NCBI RefSeq assembly: GCF_019236475.1
Contig: NZ_JAFAIX010000013.1
Location: 372,001-436,000, forward strand
Length of the DNA stretch: 64,000 nt
Direction of reading: 5' to 3'
Source: Chitinophaga sp.
GTDB lineage: Bacteria; Bacteroidota; Bacteroidia; Chitinophagales; Chitinophagaceae
Part shown: positions 28,154-36,544 of the stretch, in pieces
Layout of the letters: each line of letters begins with the position of its first letter
Position numbering within the stretch: the stretch's first letter is position 1
Made by a program: the position numbers and the translations under genes
Notes under the pieces: generated by a model
What the model was told of the DNA's origin: nothing
The model's input: the letters and a program-made list of their open reading frames with translations, nothing else
Databases searched by the model: none

Positions 28154-28759
28154 TTATCTTTTGTCGATCTGGGCTAGTTGAGCCAATATCTTCTCTTTAG
28201 CAGCTGGGTATTCATCATCCAATATGCTGTAATACGCCGCACTCCTGGAAGTGCCATCTGCTTTGATTTTGTCTTTTCTTAAAACGCCTTCAAAGTATCC
28301 GCCTATCTTTTCAATCGCTTTCCTCGACCGCCAGTTGTTTTCATCTGTTTTCAACTGAACACGCCTGGCCTTTAACACTTCGAAACAATGGGTTAGCATC
28401 AGGAGTTTACATTCGAGATTGATACAAGTGCCCCAATATTTGGTAATGATCCAGCTCCAACCAATTTCCAGTTTCTTATCTGCCGGATAGATCTCAAAAT
28501 ACCTGGTAGACCCGATAATGCTATTAGTGGCTTTATGATAAATGATAAAAGGATACTGGGTGCCCTTTTCCCGGCCCTCTAACGCCGCAGTATAGGTTTT
28601 CTTAAATATTTCGGGATCAGCACAATTGGTGGGAATCAGCTCCCATAGCCGCCTATCAACTGCTGCCTGATAGAGCGCTTCAAAATGATCTTTTTCCAGC
28701 GGCAGCAGGTCTATTTCCCTGCCTTTTAATATCGTCGGATGTTCAATCCAGGGTTCCAT
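28154..28759 (-). CDS. GNAT-family N-acetyltransferase (RimJ/RimL type)
   Basis: This 201-residue protein has the layout of RimJ/RimL-like acetyltransferases. It has an N-terminal EHPTILKGREIDLLPLEKDHFEALYQAA region, then STRYFEIYPADKKLEIGWSWI (strand near the active site), a helix leading to CFEVLKARRVQLKTDENNWRSRKAIEKIGG (acetyl-CoA pocket and NxxS helix), and a FEGVLRKDKIKADG end. The acceptor is unknown. The gene is bracketed by inverted copies of a 57-bp repeat, so it may have moved as a cassette. Confidence 0.88.
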   Translation of the reverse strand: MEPWIEHPTILKGREIDLLPLEKDHFEALYQAAVDRRLWELIPTNCADPEIFKKTYTAALEGREKGTQYPFIIYHKATNSIIGSTRYFEIYPADKKLEIGWSWIITKYWGTCINLECKLLMLTHCFEVLKARRVQLKTDENNWRSRKAIEKIGGYFEGVLRKDKIKADGTSRSAAYYSILDDEYPAAKEKILAQLAQIDKR

Positions 28760-28788
28760 TTTTTATTTTAAAAATACGGAAAAGAATA

Positions 28789-28845
28789 AACAACAAAACA
28801 CAAGCCTTTGCTGCTTTGCTTCTTTGCTGCTTTGCGAGAAAAAAC
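28789..28845 (-). repeat. GCAAAG-rich repeat, right arm of GNAT-flanking inverted pair
   Basis: This is the inverted copy of 28069-28128. It begins AACAACAAAACACAA, continues as CCTTTGCTGCTTTGC repeats, and ends at the stop codon of the sigma factor gene. Confidence 0.8.
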
Positions 28846-29402
28846 TACAATAACCTGTTCACAGCCACCAGCAACAATACTAAATCCCCGTTCACAATCA
28901 GCTCCTGTTTTAGCAAACGTATCGCCTTGCTCATATGTTTCTCTACCATACTAACGGAAATGGATAAACGTAGGGATATTTCCCGGTAAGACAAGCCTTC
29001 ATCCCGATGCAATAAATACACACTTCTACAATTATCAGGCAATTGATCAATCGCTGTATCCAGTGCCTGCATGAGCTCTCTGCTGCCAGTTTCAGGTTGC
29101 ATCAGCAACTGCCCGGCCTCGGTCTGCATTTTCTCCATCCAGGCTTCATCTTCTTTCATTCGTTTGCGGATAAGATCTACCAACAAGTTACGGGCGATCA
29201 CTTTCAACAAGGGTAATGCGGCTTCTACATCATAGACGTTATCTATTCTATCCCAAACTTTCATATAACTCTGCTGCAACAAATCCTGCAACAAATGAGT
29301 ATCGTGGGTATAACGACGCAGGTATTGATACAGCTTGTCCCGCGAGGCATGGTACAAACTGTTGAACAACTGTTCTCTTTTATTTGAGGCGGCATCCTGC
29401 AT
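28845..29402 (-). CDS. ECF-type RNA polymerase sigma-70 factor
   Basis: This 185-residue sigma factor has region 2 at about residues 10-80 (LFNSLYHASRDKLYQYLRRYTHD, LLQQSYMKVWDRI). Region 4 is at about 115-165 (LPDNCRSVYLLHRDEGLSYREISLRLSISVSMVEKHMSKAIRLL). I chose the ATG at 29402 (MQDAASNKRE) over ATGs up to 29435, because a TATCTTTG box ends only eight bases before it. The FecR anti-sigma and TonB receptor are encoded divergently at 29526, so the three probably form a cell-surface signalling set. The hydrophobic C-terminus (LVLLLVAVNRLL) is short and not a full membrane span. Confidence 0.9.
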   Translation of the reverse strand: MQDAASNKREQLFNSLYHASRDKLYQYLRRYTHDTHLLQDLLQQSYMKVWDRIDNVYDVEAALPLLKVIARNLLVDLIRKRMKEDEAWMEKMQTEAGQLLMQPETGSRELMQALDTAIDQLPDNCRSVYLLHRDEGLSYREISLRLSISVSMVEKHMSKAIRLLKQELIVNGDLVLLLVAVNRLL

Positions 29403-29410
29403 AAGTAATG

Positions 29411-29418
29411 CAAAGATA
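29411..29418 (-). promoter_or_regulatory. -7 box of the sigma factor gene
   Basis: On the minus strand this reads TATCTTTG, an exact TAnnTTTG box, eight bases before the ATG at 29402. It decides the start codon choice and implies a leader of only a few bases. Confidence 0.6.
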
Positions 29419-29525
29419 GGCTGCCCCATCGGCACCTACCGTATTACCAAATTGTTAATTGCCCTTTTGGGTACTGAGGTAAAAATCCGTTCCTACGTGA
29501 AGACAATAGTACGAAGCTGATAACT

Positions 29526-30488
29526 ATGGAAGGAACGGACAAACTGAGAAATTATATCGATCGCAATATCAATGAGGAAACACGGAAAACCACACACCAG
29601 TGGTTACAATCGCTCTCCGATAATGAGCTGGAAAACTTGCTGGCCGTTGGCTGGGGGGAGACACCTGCCCCCATGCCTGCGGAGGCTGCCACTATGCTGG
29701 ATACACAACTAAAAAATATAGGCATTCCCGTTACTGCTCCTAGACCTTTCCGCGTACTGCGCCTGGTTCGCAGGATGGTGGCTGCCGCCTGTATAATTCT
29801 ACTTACAGGCTTGTTCTTCCTGCAAAAACGGAAATCAACCGTTCCGGTTCCTGCACCACCCACCCAATTGGCTAATACGTCCATGCATGCACGAAAAGTG
29901 ACCCTTCCGGATGGTAGCCTCGTATGGCTCTCTCCAGGCGCCGCCCTCACCGTTCCTGCCAACTATAACACAGGCCGCCGGGATATCACCATTTCCGGAG
30001 AAGGTTACTTTGAAGTAGCGCCACATACCACGCCATTTAGGGTCTTTGCCGGCGGACTAGAAGCCCATGTCTTAGGCACGCATTTCAATGTGGAAGCCTA
30101 TCCTGGAGAAAAAGCCACCACCATCGCCCTCACTGCCGGCAGCGTGGCTATCCGCATCCGGCGGGATAGCTCCCTGGTGCTCAAACCAGGCTTCAAGCTA
30201 ATCTCCCGCCCCGCTACACAACAGGTAACCGTTCGCCCTTTTGTAAAAGAACGGGAAATCGACTGGAAAAAAGGCGCTTTTGTATTGGATGATGTGCCAC
30301 TGGATGCGGTGTTCAGCAGACTGGAATACCGTTATCATAAGAAGGTGGTAGTGAACGCAAATCTCTCCGGGAAAGCCCGGTTTACAGGCACTTTCAATAA
30401 TACCAACTTGCCCGACATGCTGACAAACATGGCCTTTGTATATGGCTTTAAATGGCAGGTGACCAACGACACCTTGTTTATTCACTAA
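29526..30488 (+). CDS. FecR-family anti-sigma factor
   Basis: This 320-residue inner-membrane protein has a cytoplasmic N-terminal region (about 1-75), one membrane span (about 80-97, MVAAACIILLTGLFFL), and a periplasmic FecR domain with HARKVTLPDGSLVWLSPGAAL and GEGYFEVAPHTTPFRVFAGG. A C-terminal DUF4974/STN-like domain (DVPLDAVFSRLEYRYHKKVVV) follows. It should hold the ECF sigma factor inactive until the TonB receptor signals. It is divergent from the sigma gene, an unusual arrangement, and is followed by the receptor 62 bp downstream. Confidence 0.93.
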   Translation: MEGTDKLRNYIDRNINEETRKTTHQWLQSLSDNELENLLAVGWGETPAPMPAEAATMLDTQLKNIGIPVTAPRPFRVLRLVRRMVAAACIILLTGLFFLQKRKSTVPVPAPPTQLANTSMHARKVTLPDGSLVWLSPGAALTVPANYNTGRRDITISGEGYFEVAPHTTPFRVFAGGLEAHVLGTHFNVEAYPGEKATTIALTAGSVAIRIRRDSSLVLKPGFKLISRPATQQVTVRPFVKEREIDWKKGAFVLDDVPLDAVFSRLEYRYHKKVVVNANLSGKARFTGTFNNTNLPDMLTNMAFVYGFKWQVTNDTLFIH

Positions 30489-30498
30489 TCAATAAAAA

Positions 30499-30522
30499 AT
30501 GTCCCGCCGGCCAGCGGGACAT
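30499..30522 (+). terminator. Hairpin between fecR and the TonB receptor gene
   Basis: ATGTCCCGC/GCGGGACAT form a perfect 9-bp stem with a 6-base loop. There is no clean T-tract after it (ATCAAAAACAATTGTTTTT). It may act as an attenuator or processing site that sets the ratio of anti-sigma to receptor. Confidence 0.55.
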
Positions 30523-30550
30523 CAAAAACAATTGTTTTTAAAGTTTACTT

Positions 30551-33500
30551 ATGGACAAAGTTAGACAAACCTTTGCATTCCTGCTGCCAATAAAATGGCG
30601 GCAGCTAGGATGGCTGTTATTGTTGTTGATTTCCAGCCAAATAATGGCGCAATCTCCGGCACTCAACAAGCCTATTACCATCCATGCCACCAATACCAAT
30701 CTGGCGGCTGTCATCGCTGAATTAGACAAACAAAGTGAATGTAGCTTCTCTTATGATCGCGCTTCTCTTGCTAGCATTACCCTCAAAAGTATACAGTGGA
30801 ATGCCGTTCCACTGAAAACCATCCTGGAAGAACTGGCAACCAGCTATGGTATTAAATACCAAATCACCGGACAAACGATTGCGGTTAAACTGGCTAACCC
30901 GTCCAAAAGTATTACCTATGGCGGTATTCGCGGAAGGATAGTGGATTTCGAAACCACTACTCCCCTTCCGGGAGCCACTGTCCGATTGGAAGGTACCACC
31001 TTCGGCACCGTGACCGATAATAAAGGGTTCTATCAACTGAATAACATTCCTAGCGGCAACTATTCATTGGTAATTACTTTCATCGGTTATCAACAGGCGG
31101 TAGTTTCCAATGTACAGGTTAGCAATGGACAACACAGTACCCGTGATGTGAAAATGCAGACGGGTAGCAACTTGAAGGAAGTTCAAATTGCGAGTGGCCC
31201 ACGCAAAGTGAGAGCCGTTACACACAGTACGGAACAACAACTACTGGAAGAGATCAAAGGCGCTACTGGCGTGGTTTCTGGCATATCCAATGAACTGATC
31301 TCCAAAACAGCGGACCGCAACGCGGCGGAGGTGGTAAAACGTATTTCCGGTATTACGGTGGTAGACGATCGTTTCATCGTGGTACGCGGGATGAATGAAC
31401 GTTACAACCTCACTTACCTGAATAGTAACGTGGCGCCCTCTACGGAGCTTTACTCCAAGGCATTTGCCTACGACTTATTACCCAGCAGCGTTATCGATAA
31501 AATACTGGTGTATAAGTCGCCTGTGGCCGATTTAGTGGGTGACTACGCAGGTGCAGCCATAAAGGTGTCTACCAAAAATGCAATGCCTGTGCGTCACTTT
31601 GATGCGGGTATTCAGTTTGCAGCCCGCGATGGTGCAGCTTTCAGCAATATCGAGAGCTACAACGGCGGTAAAACGGACTTCCTGGGCTTCGATGATGGTA
31701 CCCGTAAATTACCAGCTTTCTCCCCTAGAATATTCGAAAGCAACCGCAGAAATAACAACATGGCCCAACACGACTGGGTGAATAGTATGTCGCCAGTTTT
31801 ATCCACCGGCAAACGTTATGCACTCCCGGACATGCAGATTTTCGGCAACTATTACAATAGCTGGAAACTAGGCTCATGGCGTCTCTTCGACCTGACCTCC
31901 CTGACTTTTACCAAAGAAACAGTAGCCTACGATGTGTACCGCCAAACAGGTAACACCTATGGACTGAACCTCTCCAGTGATCAGGGACAGGCAGATGGTT
32001 ATGCCAATAAAATTGGTCATGGTCCACAATCTACAGAAACCGGAAAAATAAACCTGCTGGAAAACCTGACACTGCGTTTTAACGATCGCCATCAAATTTC
32101 ATTTCAGAACTTCTTTGTAAATGATGGCAAACGTTTTACCAGCGTGTACACGGCCGCAGGTAATGCGGCACCTTCTGAATACAGATCGACGTATGGCTCT
32201 TCCAGACAAGATATGGTGCTGTCTTTCCAACAACGTTTGCTCTATTCTGGAAACCTGAACGGCACACATCAATTGGGAAAAGACAAACAACATACGATCA
32301 ACTGGAACCTGGGTTATACCCATGATCTACAAAGTGTGCCAGACCAGCGCATCATCCATTTTTTGAGCAGTCTGCCTGCCAGAGCGGATAGCGGCACCTG
32401 GATGCCAGGCGGATCTAACTGGGACATGGGTACCGCCAAACAAGGTATGATGGCGAGACTATATATCCGCAACCTGGAACAGGTATACAATGGTTCAGCC
32501 GATTATGCGGTACAGGTAAGCCCAAACCTTTCCCTCAAAACAGGGGCGTATATGCTCTTCAAAGTAAGACAAGTGGGCAGAAGGTTTTTCCGTGTGAACA
32601 GAGCAGGATTACGACCAGATGAGCTCATGTCTGCACAATCTAACAACGACTATATGAAATGGAACCTTGGCTATAACTACAACAATCCTAACCTGTTGCA
32701 ATACCAGCCAAGAGATCTGTCCAAAGTATGGAGCAGCCAGTATTTCCCCGATGATGGAACCGGCCTCGCGGTGTATGACCTCACCTCTCCTACAGATGCC
32801 TATGTTGCTAGCGAACAATACAATGCGTTCTATGCCATGGGCGATTGGAAAACGGCTAAAGAAAAACTCACCATCAACGCAGGTCTTCGTCTAGAATACG
32901 ATCGCCAGAAACTGGCAGGTGCAAAAGACATGAACATGGGAGAAACTGCCATCCAATCTGTAGATGTAGATCATAAAAAAACAGTCCTCCTTCCTTCCGT
33001 CAATGTGAGTTATCGCCCGGACCAACGCTTTGTAATCCGCGCCGGATATGGCCGTACGGTGAACCGCCCCGATTTCCGCGAGCTCACTCCTTATGGTGAT
33101 TTCGACTTCCAACGCAATGAGGAAATCAAAGGAAATCCGCATATAGTCACTGCCGTTATAGATAACGTAGATCTACGTGCAGAGCTATATCCCCGCAGTA
33201 AAAACGAAGTGATAAATGTGGGCGTGTTCTACAAACATTTACAACACCCTATCGAAAAAATGCGGGAAGATGTGACCAATACGGAATTTAAAGATGGATG
33301 GAACTATTCCTCGATTTTCTATGATAACGCCGTAAGTGCGCAAGTAATGGGCGTGGAAGCAGAAATCAAAAAGAGTCTTTCATTCATTCCAGGCAATGTA
33401 TTCAGAAATCTGTCTGTTGTCCTGAACGGCTCCTATATCCACAGCTCTACAGAACGACGCAAAGTGCACAATGATTACTCCAGCGACACCGCCCATACAG

Positions 33501-33937
33501 ATGGTGGTCCACTGCAAGGACAGGCGCCTTACATCGCAAACGCAGGACTGTTCTATGAAAACGTAGGAACTGGTACCAAAGTAAGCTTTGTATATAACAT
33601 CAATGGTCCTTCTATCTATGCTAAAAGTATCAGAACGATCCATGATTCTACACTGACGGATTTACACACCAGACCAGACCTGTTGCAACTCGGTACGCAT
33701 CTGCTGGACTTCTCCATCACCCAACGTATCATCAAATCATTACAGGTTAAATTCAGTATACAAAACCTACTGGATCAGAGTTATCGCTTAGTAGAAGATC
33801 AGAATTTTGATCACCGTTACAATAAAGAAGAACCGGTTACCAGAGCGGATGGAAAAGTCTTTTATAAAGGCGATAATATTTACACGAAATACAAGCCTGG
33901 TAGGTATTTCCTACTCCAATTCACCTATTCATTCTAA
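30551..33937 (+). CDS. STN-domain TonB-dependent receptor/transducer
   Basis: This 1128-residue outer-membrane protein has a signal peptide (about 1-35, ending SQIMAQ). An STN (secretin/TonB short) domain at about 40-115 (AVIAELDKQSECSFSYDRASL) contacts FecR. A carboxypeptidase-regulatory-like domain follows (about 125-200, GRIVDFETTTPLPGATVRLEG), then a plug (AAEVVKRISGITVVDDRFIVVRGMNERYN) and a barrel ending in F. The plug and barrel resemble the TonB receptor group with a variable 'outer membrane protein' barrel and not the SusC group. The two lipoprotein genes after it probably encode its surface partners. The ligand is unknown. Confidence 0.92.
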   Translation: MDKVRQTFAFLLPIKWRQLGWLLLLLISSQIMAQSPALNKPITIHATNTNLAAVIAELDKQSECSFSYDRASLASITLKSIQWNAVPLKTILEELATSYGIKYQITGQTIAVKLANPSKSITYGGIRGRIVDFETTTPLPGATVRLEGTTFGTVTDNKGFYQLNNIPSGNYSLVITFIGYQQAVVSNVQVSNGQHSTRDVKMQTGSNLKEVQIASGPRKVRAVTHSTEQQLLEEIKGATGVVSGISNELISKTADRNAAEVVKRISGITVVDDRFIVVRGMNERYNLTYLNSNVAPSTELYSKAFAYDLLPSSVIDKILVYKSPVADLVGDYAGAAIKVSTKNAMPVRHFDAGIQFAARDGAAFSNIESYNGGKTDFLGFDDGTRKLPAFSPRIFESNRRNNNMAQHDWVNSMSPVLSTGKRYALPDMQIFGNYYNSWKLGSWRLFDLTSLTFTKETVAYDVYRQTGNTYGLNLSSDQGQADGYANKIGHGPQSTETGKINLLENLTLRFNDRHQISFQNFFVNDGKRFTSVYTAAGNAAPSEYRSTYGSSRQDMVLSFQQRLLYSGNLNGTHQLGKDKQHTINWNLGYTHDLQSVPDQRIIHFLSSLPARADSGTWMPGGSNWDMGTAKQGMMARLYIRNLEQVYNGSADYAVQVSPNLSLKTGAYMLFKVRQVGRRFFRVNRAGLRPDELMSAQSNNDYMKWNLGYNYNNPNLLQYQPRDLSKVWSSQYFPDDGTGLAVYDLTSPTDAYVASEQYNAFYAMGDWKTAKEKLTINAGLRLEYDRQKLAGAKDMNMGETAIQSVDVDHKKTVLLPSVNVSYRPDQRFVIRAGYGRTVNRPDFRELTPYGDFDFQRNEEIKGNPHIVTAVIDNVDLRAELYPRSKNEVINVGVFYKHLQHPIEKMREDVTNTEFKDGWNYSSIFYDNAVSAQVMGVEAEIKKSLSFIPGNVFRNLSVVLNGSYIHSSTERRKVHNDYSSDTAHTDGGPLQGQAPYIANAGLFYENVGTGTKVSFVYNINGPSIYAKSIRTIHDSTLTDLHTRPDLLQLGTHLLDFSITQRIIKSLQVKFSIQNLLDQSYRLVEDQNFDHRYNKEEPVTRADGKVFYKGDNIYTKYKPGRYFLLQFTYSF

Positions 33938-33948
33938 CAAATCCTTTT

Positions 33949-34779
33949 ATGAAAAGATATATTGCCTTATTGTCGATGATTTGCCTGGTAGCGGCCTGTA
34001 ATAAGGATGTCACCGCTCCTGAATTACCAGAAGTTGGAAAAATAAGTTACGTTTTTTCTTCCAGCGCCATCATCAATGCGGTAGCCGGTTCTTCTTCCGG
34101 AGCCATGGTATTGGTAGATAGTCGCGATACGACCTATACTGCTAATCCAACGATTGAATATTCTCAATACCCTTATCTCTACAGAGTGGATAATGCGTCA
34201 ATACCCGTATATCCAAGACTGAATTCTATCTGGACAAAGTTCACCAATCTGAATAAAGGAAAACACCAGCTCCTACTGGCAGATACCTCCGGTTTTGGCA
34301 AACGTAGAATACTGGATAGTATGCAGGTAGACATCAATCCCGATGCGCCCACCATCGTTTATTATGGCGATAGCTGCGGAAATTTTTCGCACATAGTAGC
34401 CGCCGATAAGTATTTGGTAGACACCGCGAAAGTAGGCGTTCGCATCATTAATCTGAGTCCTTTTACTGGCCCAGTTTACATGACGCTAAACAAGCAGGTG
34501 CCAGTATCATTTCCTGCATCTACGAAATACAAGGATAACACAGGTTTCCTGTCACTGCCTGTATCAGGTCCTACCACTTTCAATATCAAGCTGTATAGCG
34601 TAAGTAATACCTCCAGCTATATTGCCACCGGTAGCATGTCCGTAACTCCCGGTCACGCCTATACGCTGGTGATTTATGGCTATTCCAATAACAATCCAGG
34701 TTCTTATATCGATCCAACAACGGGGCGTACGGTTAGCATCACCCCGAATCTTACCATTCTCACCACAAACAATTACTAA
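33949..34779 (+). CDS. Lipoprotein, DUF4397-like
   Basis: This 276-residue protein has a lipobox LVAAC (Cys17). Two beta-rich parts are visible. The C-terminal part, with VGVRIINLSPFTGPVYMTLNK and PGHAYTLVIYGYSNNNPG, looks like the immunoglobulin-like DUF4397 family. It starts 11 bp after the receptor gene, so co-expression is likely. It is probably surface-exposed with the receptor; no function can be assigned. Confidence 0.7.
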   Translation: MKRYIALLSMICLVAACNKDVTAPELPEVGKISYVFSSSAIINAVAGSSSGAMVLVDSRDTTYTANPTIEYSQYPYLYRVDNASIPVYPRLNSIWTKFTNLNKGKHQLLLADTSGFGKRRILDSMQVDINPDAPTIVYYGDSCGNFSHIVAADKYLVDTAKVGVRIINLSPFTGPVYMTLNKQVPVSFPASTKYKDNTGFLSLPVSGPTTFNIKLYSVSNTSSYIATGSMSVTPGHAYTLVIYGYSNNNPGSYIDPTTGRTVSITPNLTILTTNNY

Positions 34780-34790
34780 TAACAATCATC

Positions 34791-36452
34791 ATGAAAAATA
34801 TTTTTCTTTTCATCGCAGCCATCCTTTTATGGAGCAGTTGTAAAAAGGTAGACGAACATGCCGTGATGGTGAAGGCACAACCATGGTTCGCTGATCATTA
34901 TACGCAGTTCAGTGGAACACGTATTGCGCCTGTAGACTGGACTTATCCAACAGATGTAGTAGTGGGAGACACGGTTATGTTGATCGGAAAGCTCTTTCCT
35001 ACGCTCAGTGGAACGTCTATCACTGTTGGAGGCATACCTGTAACCATCCAGGACACTGCTAAGCTGACCATAGTTGGCACCTACTACAGCCCACAAGACC
35101 AGATCGATGCGATCCGCTTCGTTGTAACAAAAGATATGGGTGTAGGCCCCAACAGGAAAGTATCTGTAACGGCAAACGGCGTTACATCCTATGGCCCTCC
35201 TATCAATATCAAATTGATTAATACCGGCAACATGCGTACCGATACTACCCTCTGGGTAGATGAAATCGCCACCTGGAAACCGGCCGATTTGGATACCTAT
35301 TCCAGCCAAGGTTATTCCCTCCTCTACTCTGTTTCAAACGATAAAAATGGGAATATTTATTTTCAGAATAGTCTCGGTATACAATCCTTGATTGGCGGAC
35401 AAATCACACCACTGCTGCAAATCAACGCGAATGCCAAAGATGATAAAGGCAATAGTTTTACGTTCCATCAGTACATTGGCTCCGCGGTTACATTTGAAGG
35501 AGATAACTTATACATCTCCGCTGAAACAAAGGAAAACAGCACAGATACCACCGATAATTACATCTATCGCCTATGTAAAATGAACCTGACCACCAAACAA
35601 TTGACTACGCTCAATCGTACACTGGTGAAGAGGGTAAAGGCCACTGTTGCAGAGAAATCTTTCGACCTTCAGGGCAACGTGTCTTCCCTGAAAATCGTGG
35701 CATTGATGCTCCACACAGACGTAAATGGTAATCTGTATTATACTAACTCTTATGCCGAGGATAATCTATATAATAATCATATCAATTGGTACAATGCGAT
35801 GTCCTCTGGCTCGGTGGGTGATTATGCTTACAATAGTGTGAATGAAATTTCCGCGATGACGCCTACTGGTAATTGTCGTGGACTGATGTATAATAACCTC
35901 TCCTCCATAAAAGGCAGTGGTGTCGCAATAAGTGGTGGACAATACTTCCACGACCCAATGGGAAATAATCTGTTCTCTTTTTGGACCACAAACTTTATTC
36001 AATTCAACCTGGTACAATATAATTTAGCAGATGATAGTAAAGGGTTTTCTTTTCCTCCCTACCTGACATCTCAATTTACTTTCAGATCATTTGAAACAGA
36101 TCCAAAGTATAAAATGACAGGCATGAGCGGATTCTGGGTAGATGGATTCGATACGGAATTGAATCGTTGCCTCATATTAACAGATGGAACTATGTTGACA
36201 GCAAAGCAAGCCTCCTTATATAGCTTCGATCTATTCAACAAAAACTTCTACTGTTATGCAGGTCTGGAAAAAGCACAAGGGGAGGTATTTCCGGAACAGA
36301 ATAAAACCACAGGACGAGCCAAATGGGTGGACTTCACAGACACCAGGTTCATAGGTCAGGATAAAAGCGGAGCAGTGTATTTCTTCAACTACCACGGTGA
36401 CCCCTATACGAACGGTACTAAGTTCTACAAACTCTATCCCAAAAAACAATAA
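34791..36452 (+). CDS. Surface lipoprotein with IPT/TIG-like domain
   Basis: This 553-residue protein has a lipobox LWSSC (Cys17). Residues about 55-145 look like an IPT/TIG beta-sandwich (GDTVMLIGKLFPTLSGTSITVGG). The rest is Tyr/Asn-rich and could be a beta-propeller-like binding domain (SVSNDKNGNIYFQNS, HTDVNGNLYYTNS repeats). It is the last gene of the fecR-receptor unit, and a terminator follows. It may be a SusD-like ligand-capture partner in function, although it has no sequence likeness to SusD. Unknown ligand. Confidence 0.68.
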   Translation: MKNIFLFIAAILLWSSCKKVDEHAVMVKAQPWFADHYTQFSGTRIAPVDWTYPTDVVVGDTVMLIGKLFPTLSGTSITVGGIPVTIQDTAKLTIVGTYYSPQDQIDAIRFVVTKDMGVGPNRKVSVTANGVTSYGPPINIKLINTGNMRTDTTLWVDEIATWKPADLDTYSSQGYSLLYSVSNDKNGNIYFQNSLGIQSLIGGQITPLLQINANAKDDKGNSFTFHQYIGSAVTFEGDNLYISAETKENSTDTTDNYIYRLCKMNLTTKQLTTLNRTLVKRVKATVAEKSFDLQGNVSSLKIVALMLHTDVNGNLYYTNSYAEDNLYNNHINWYNAMSSGSVGDYAYNSVNEISAMTPTGNCRGLMYNNLSSIKGSGVAISGGQYFHDPMGNNLFSFWTTNFIQFNLVQYNLADDSKGFSFPPYLTSQFTFRSFETDPKYKMTGMSGFWVDGFDTELNRCLILTDGTMLTAKQASLYSFDLFNKNFYCYAGLEKAQGEVFPEQNKTTGRAKWVDFTDTRFIGQDKSGAVYFFNYHGDPYTNGTKFYKLYPKKQ

Positions 36453-36467
36453 CACTACACATAAAAA

Positions 36468-36496
36468 AAGAGTCAGGGCCGCATCCCCTGACTCTT
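36468..36496 (-). terminator. Terminator at the end of the uxa-exuT operon
   Basis: AAGAGTCAGGG/CCCTGACTCTT form an 11-bp stem followed on the minus strand by seven T residues. It lies between the convergent IPT-lipoprotein and exuT genes. Confidence 0.88.
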
Positions 36497-36544
36497 TACA
36501 TGTTGGTACTCTTCTTAATCGATTGAAACTTTTATATTCCTACT

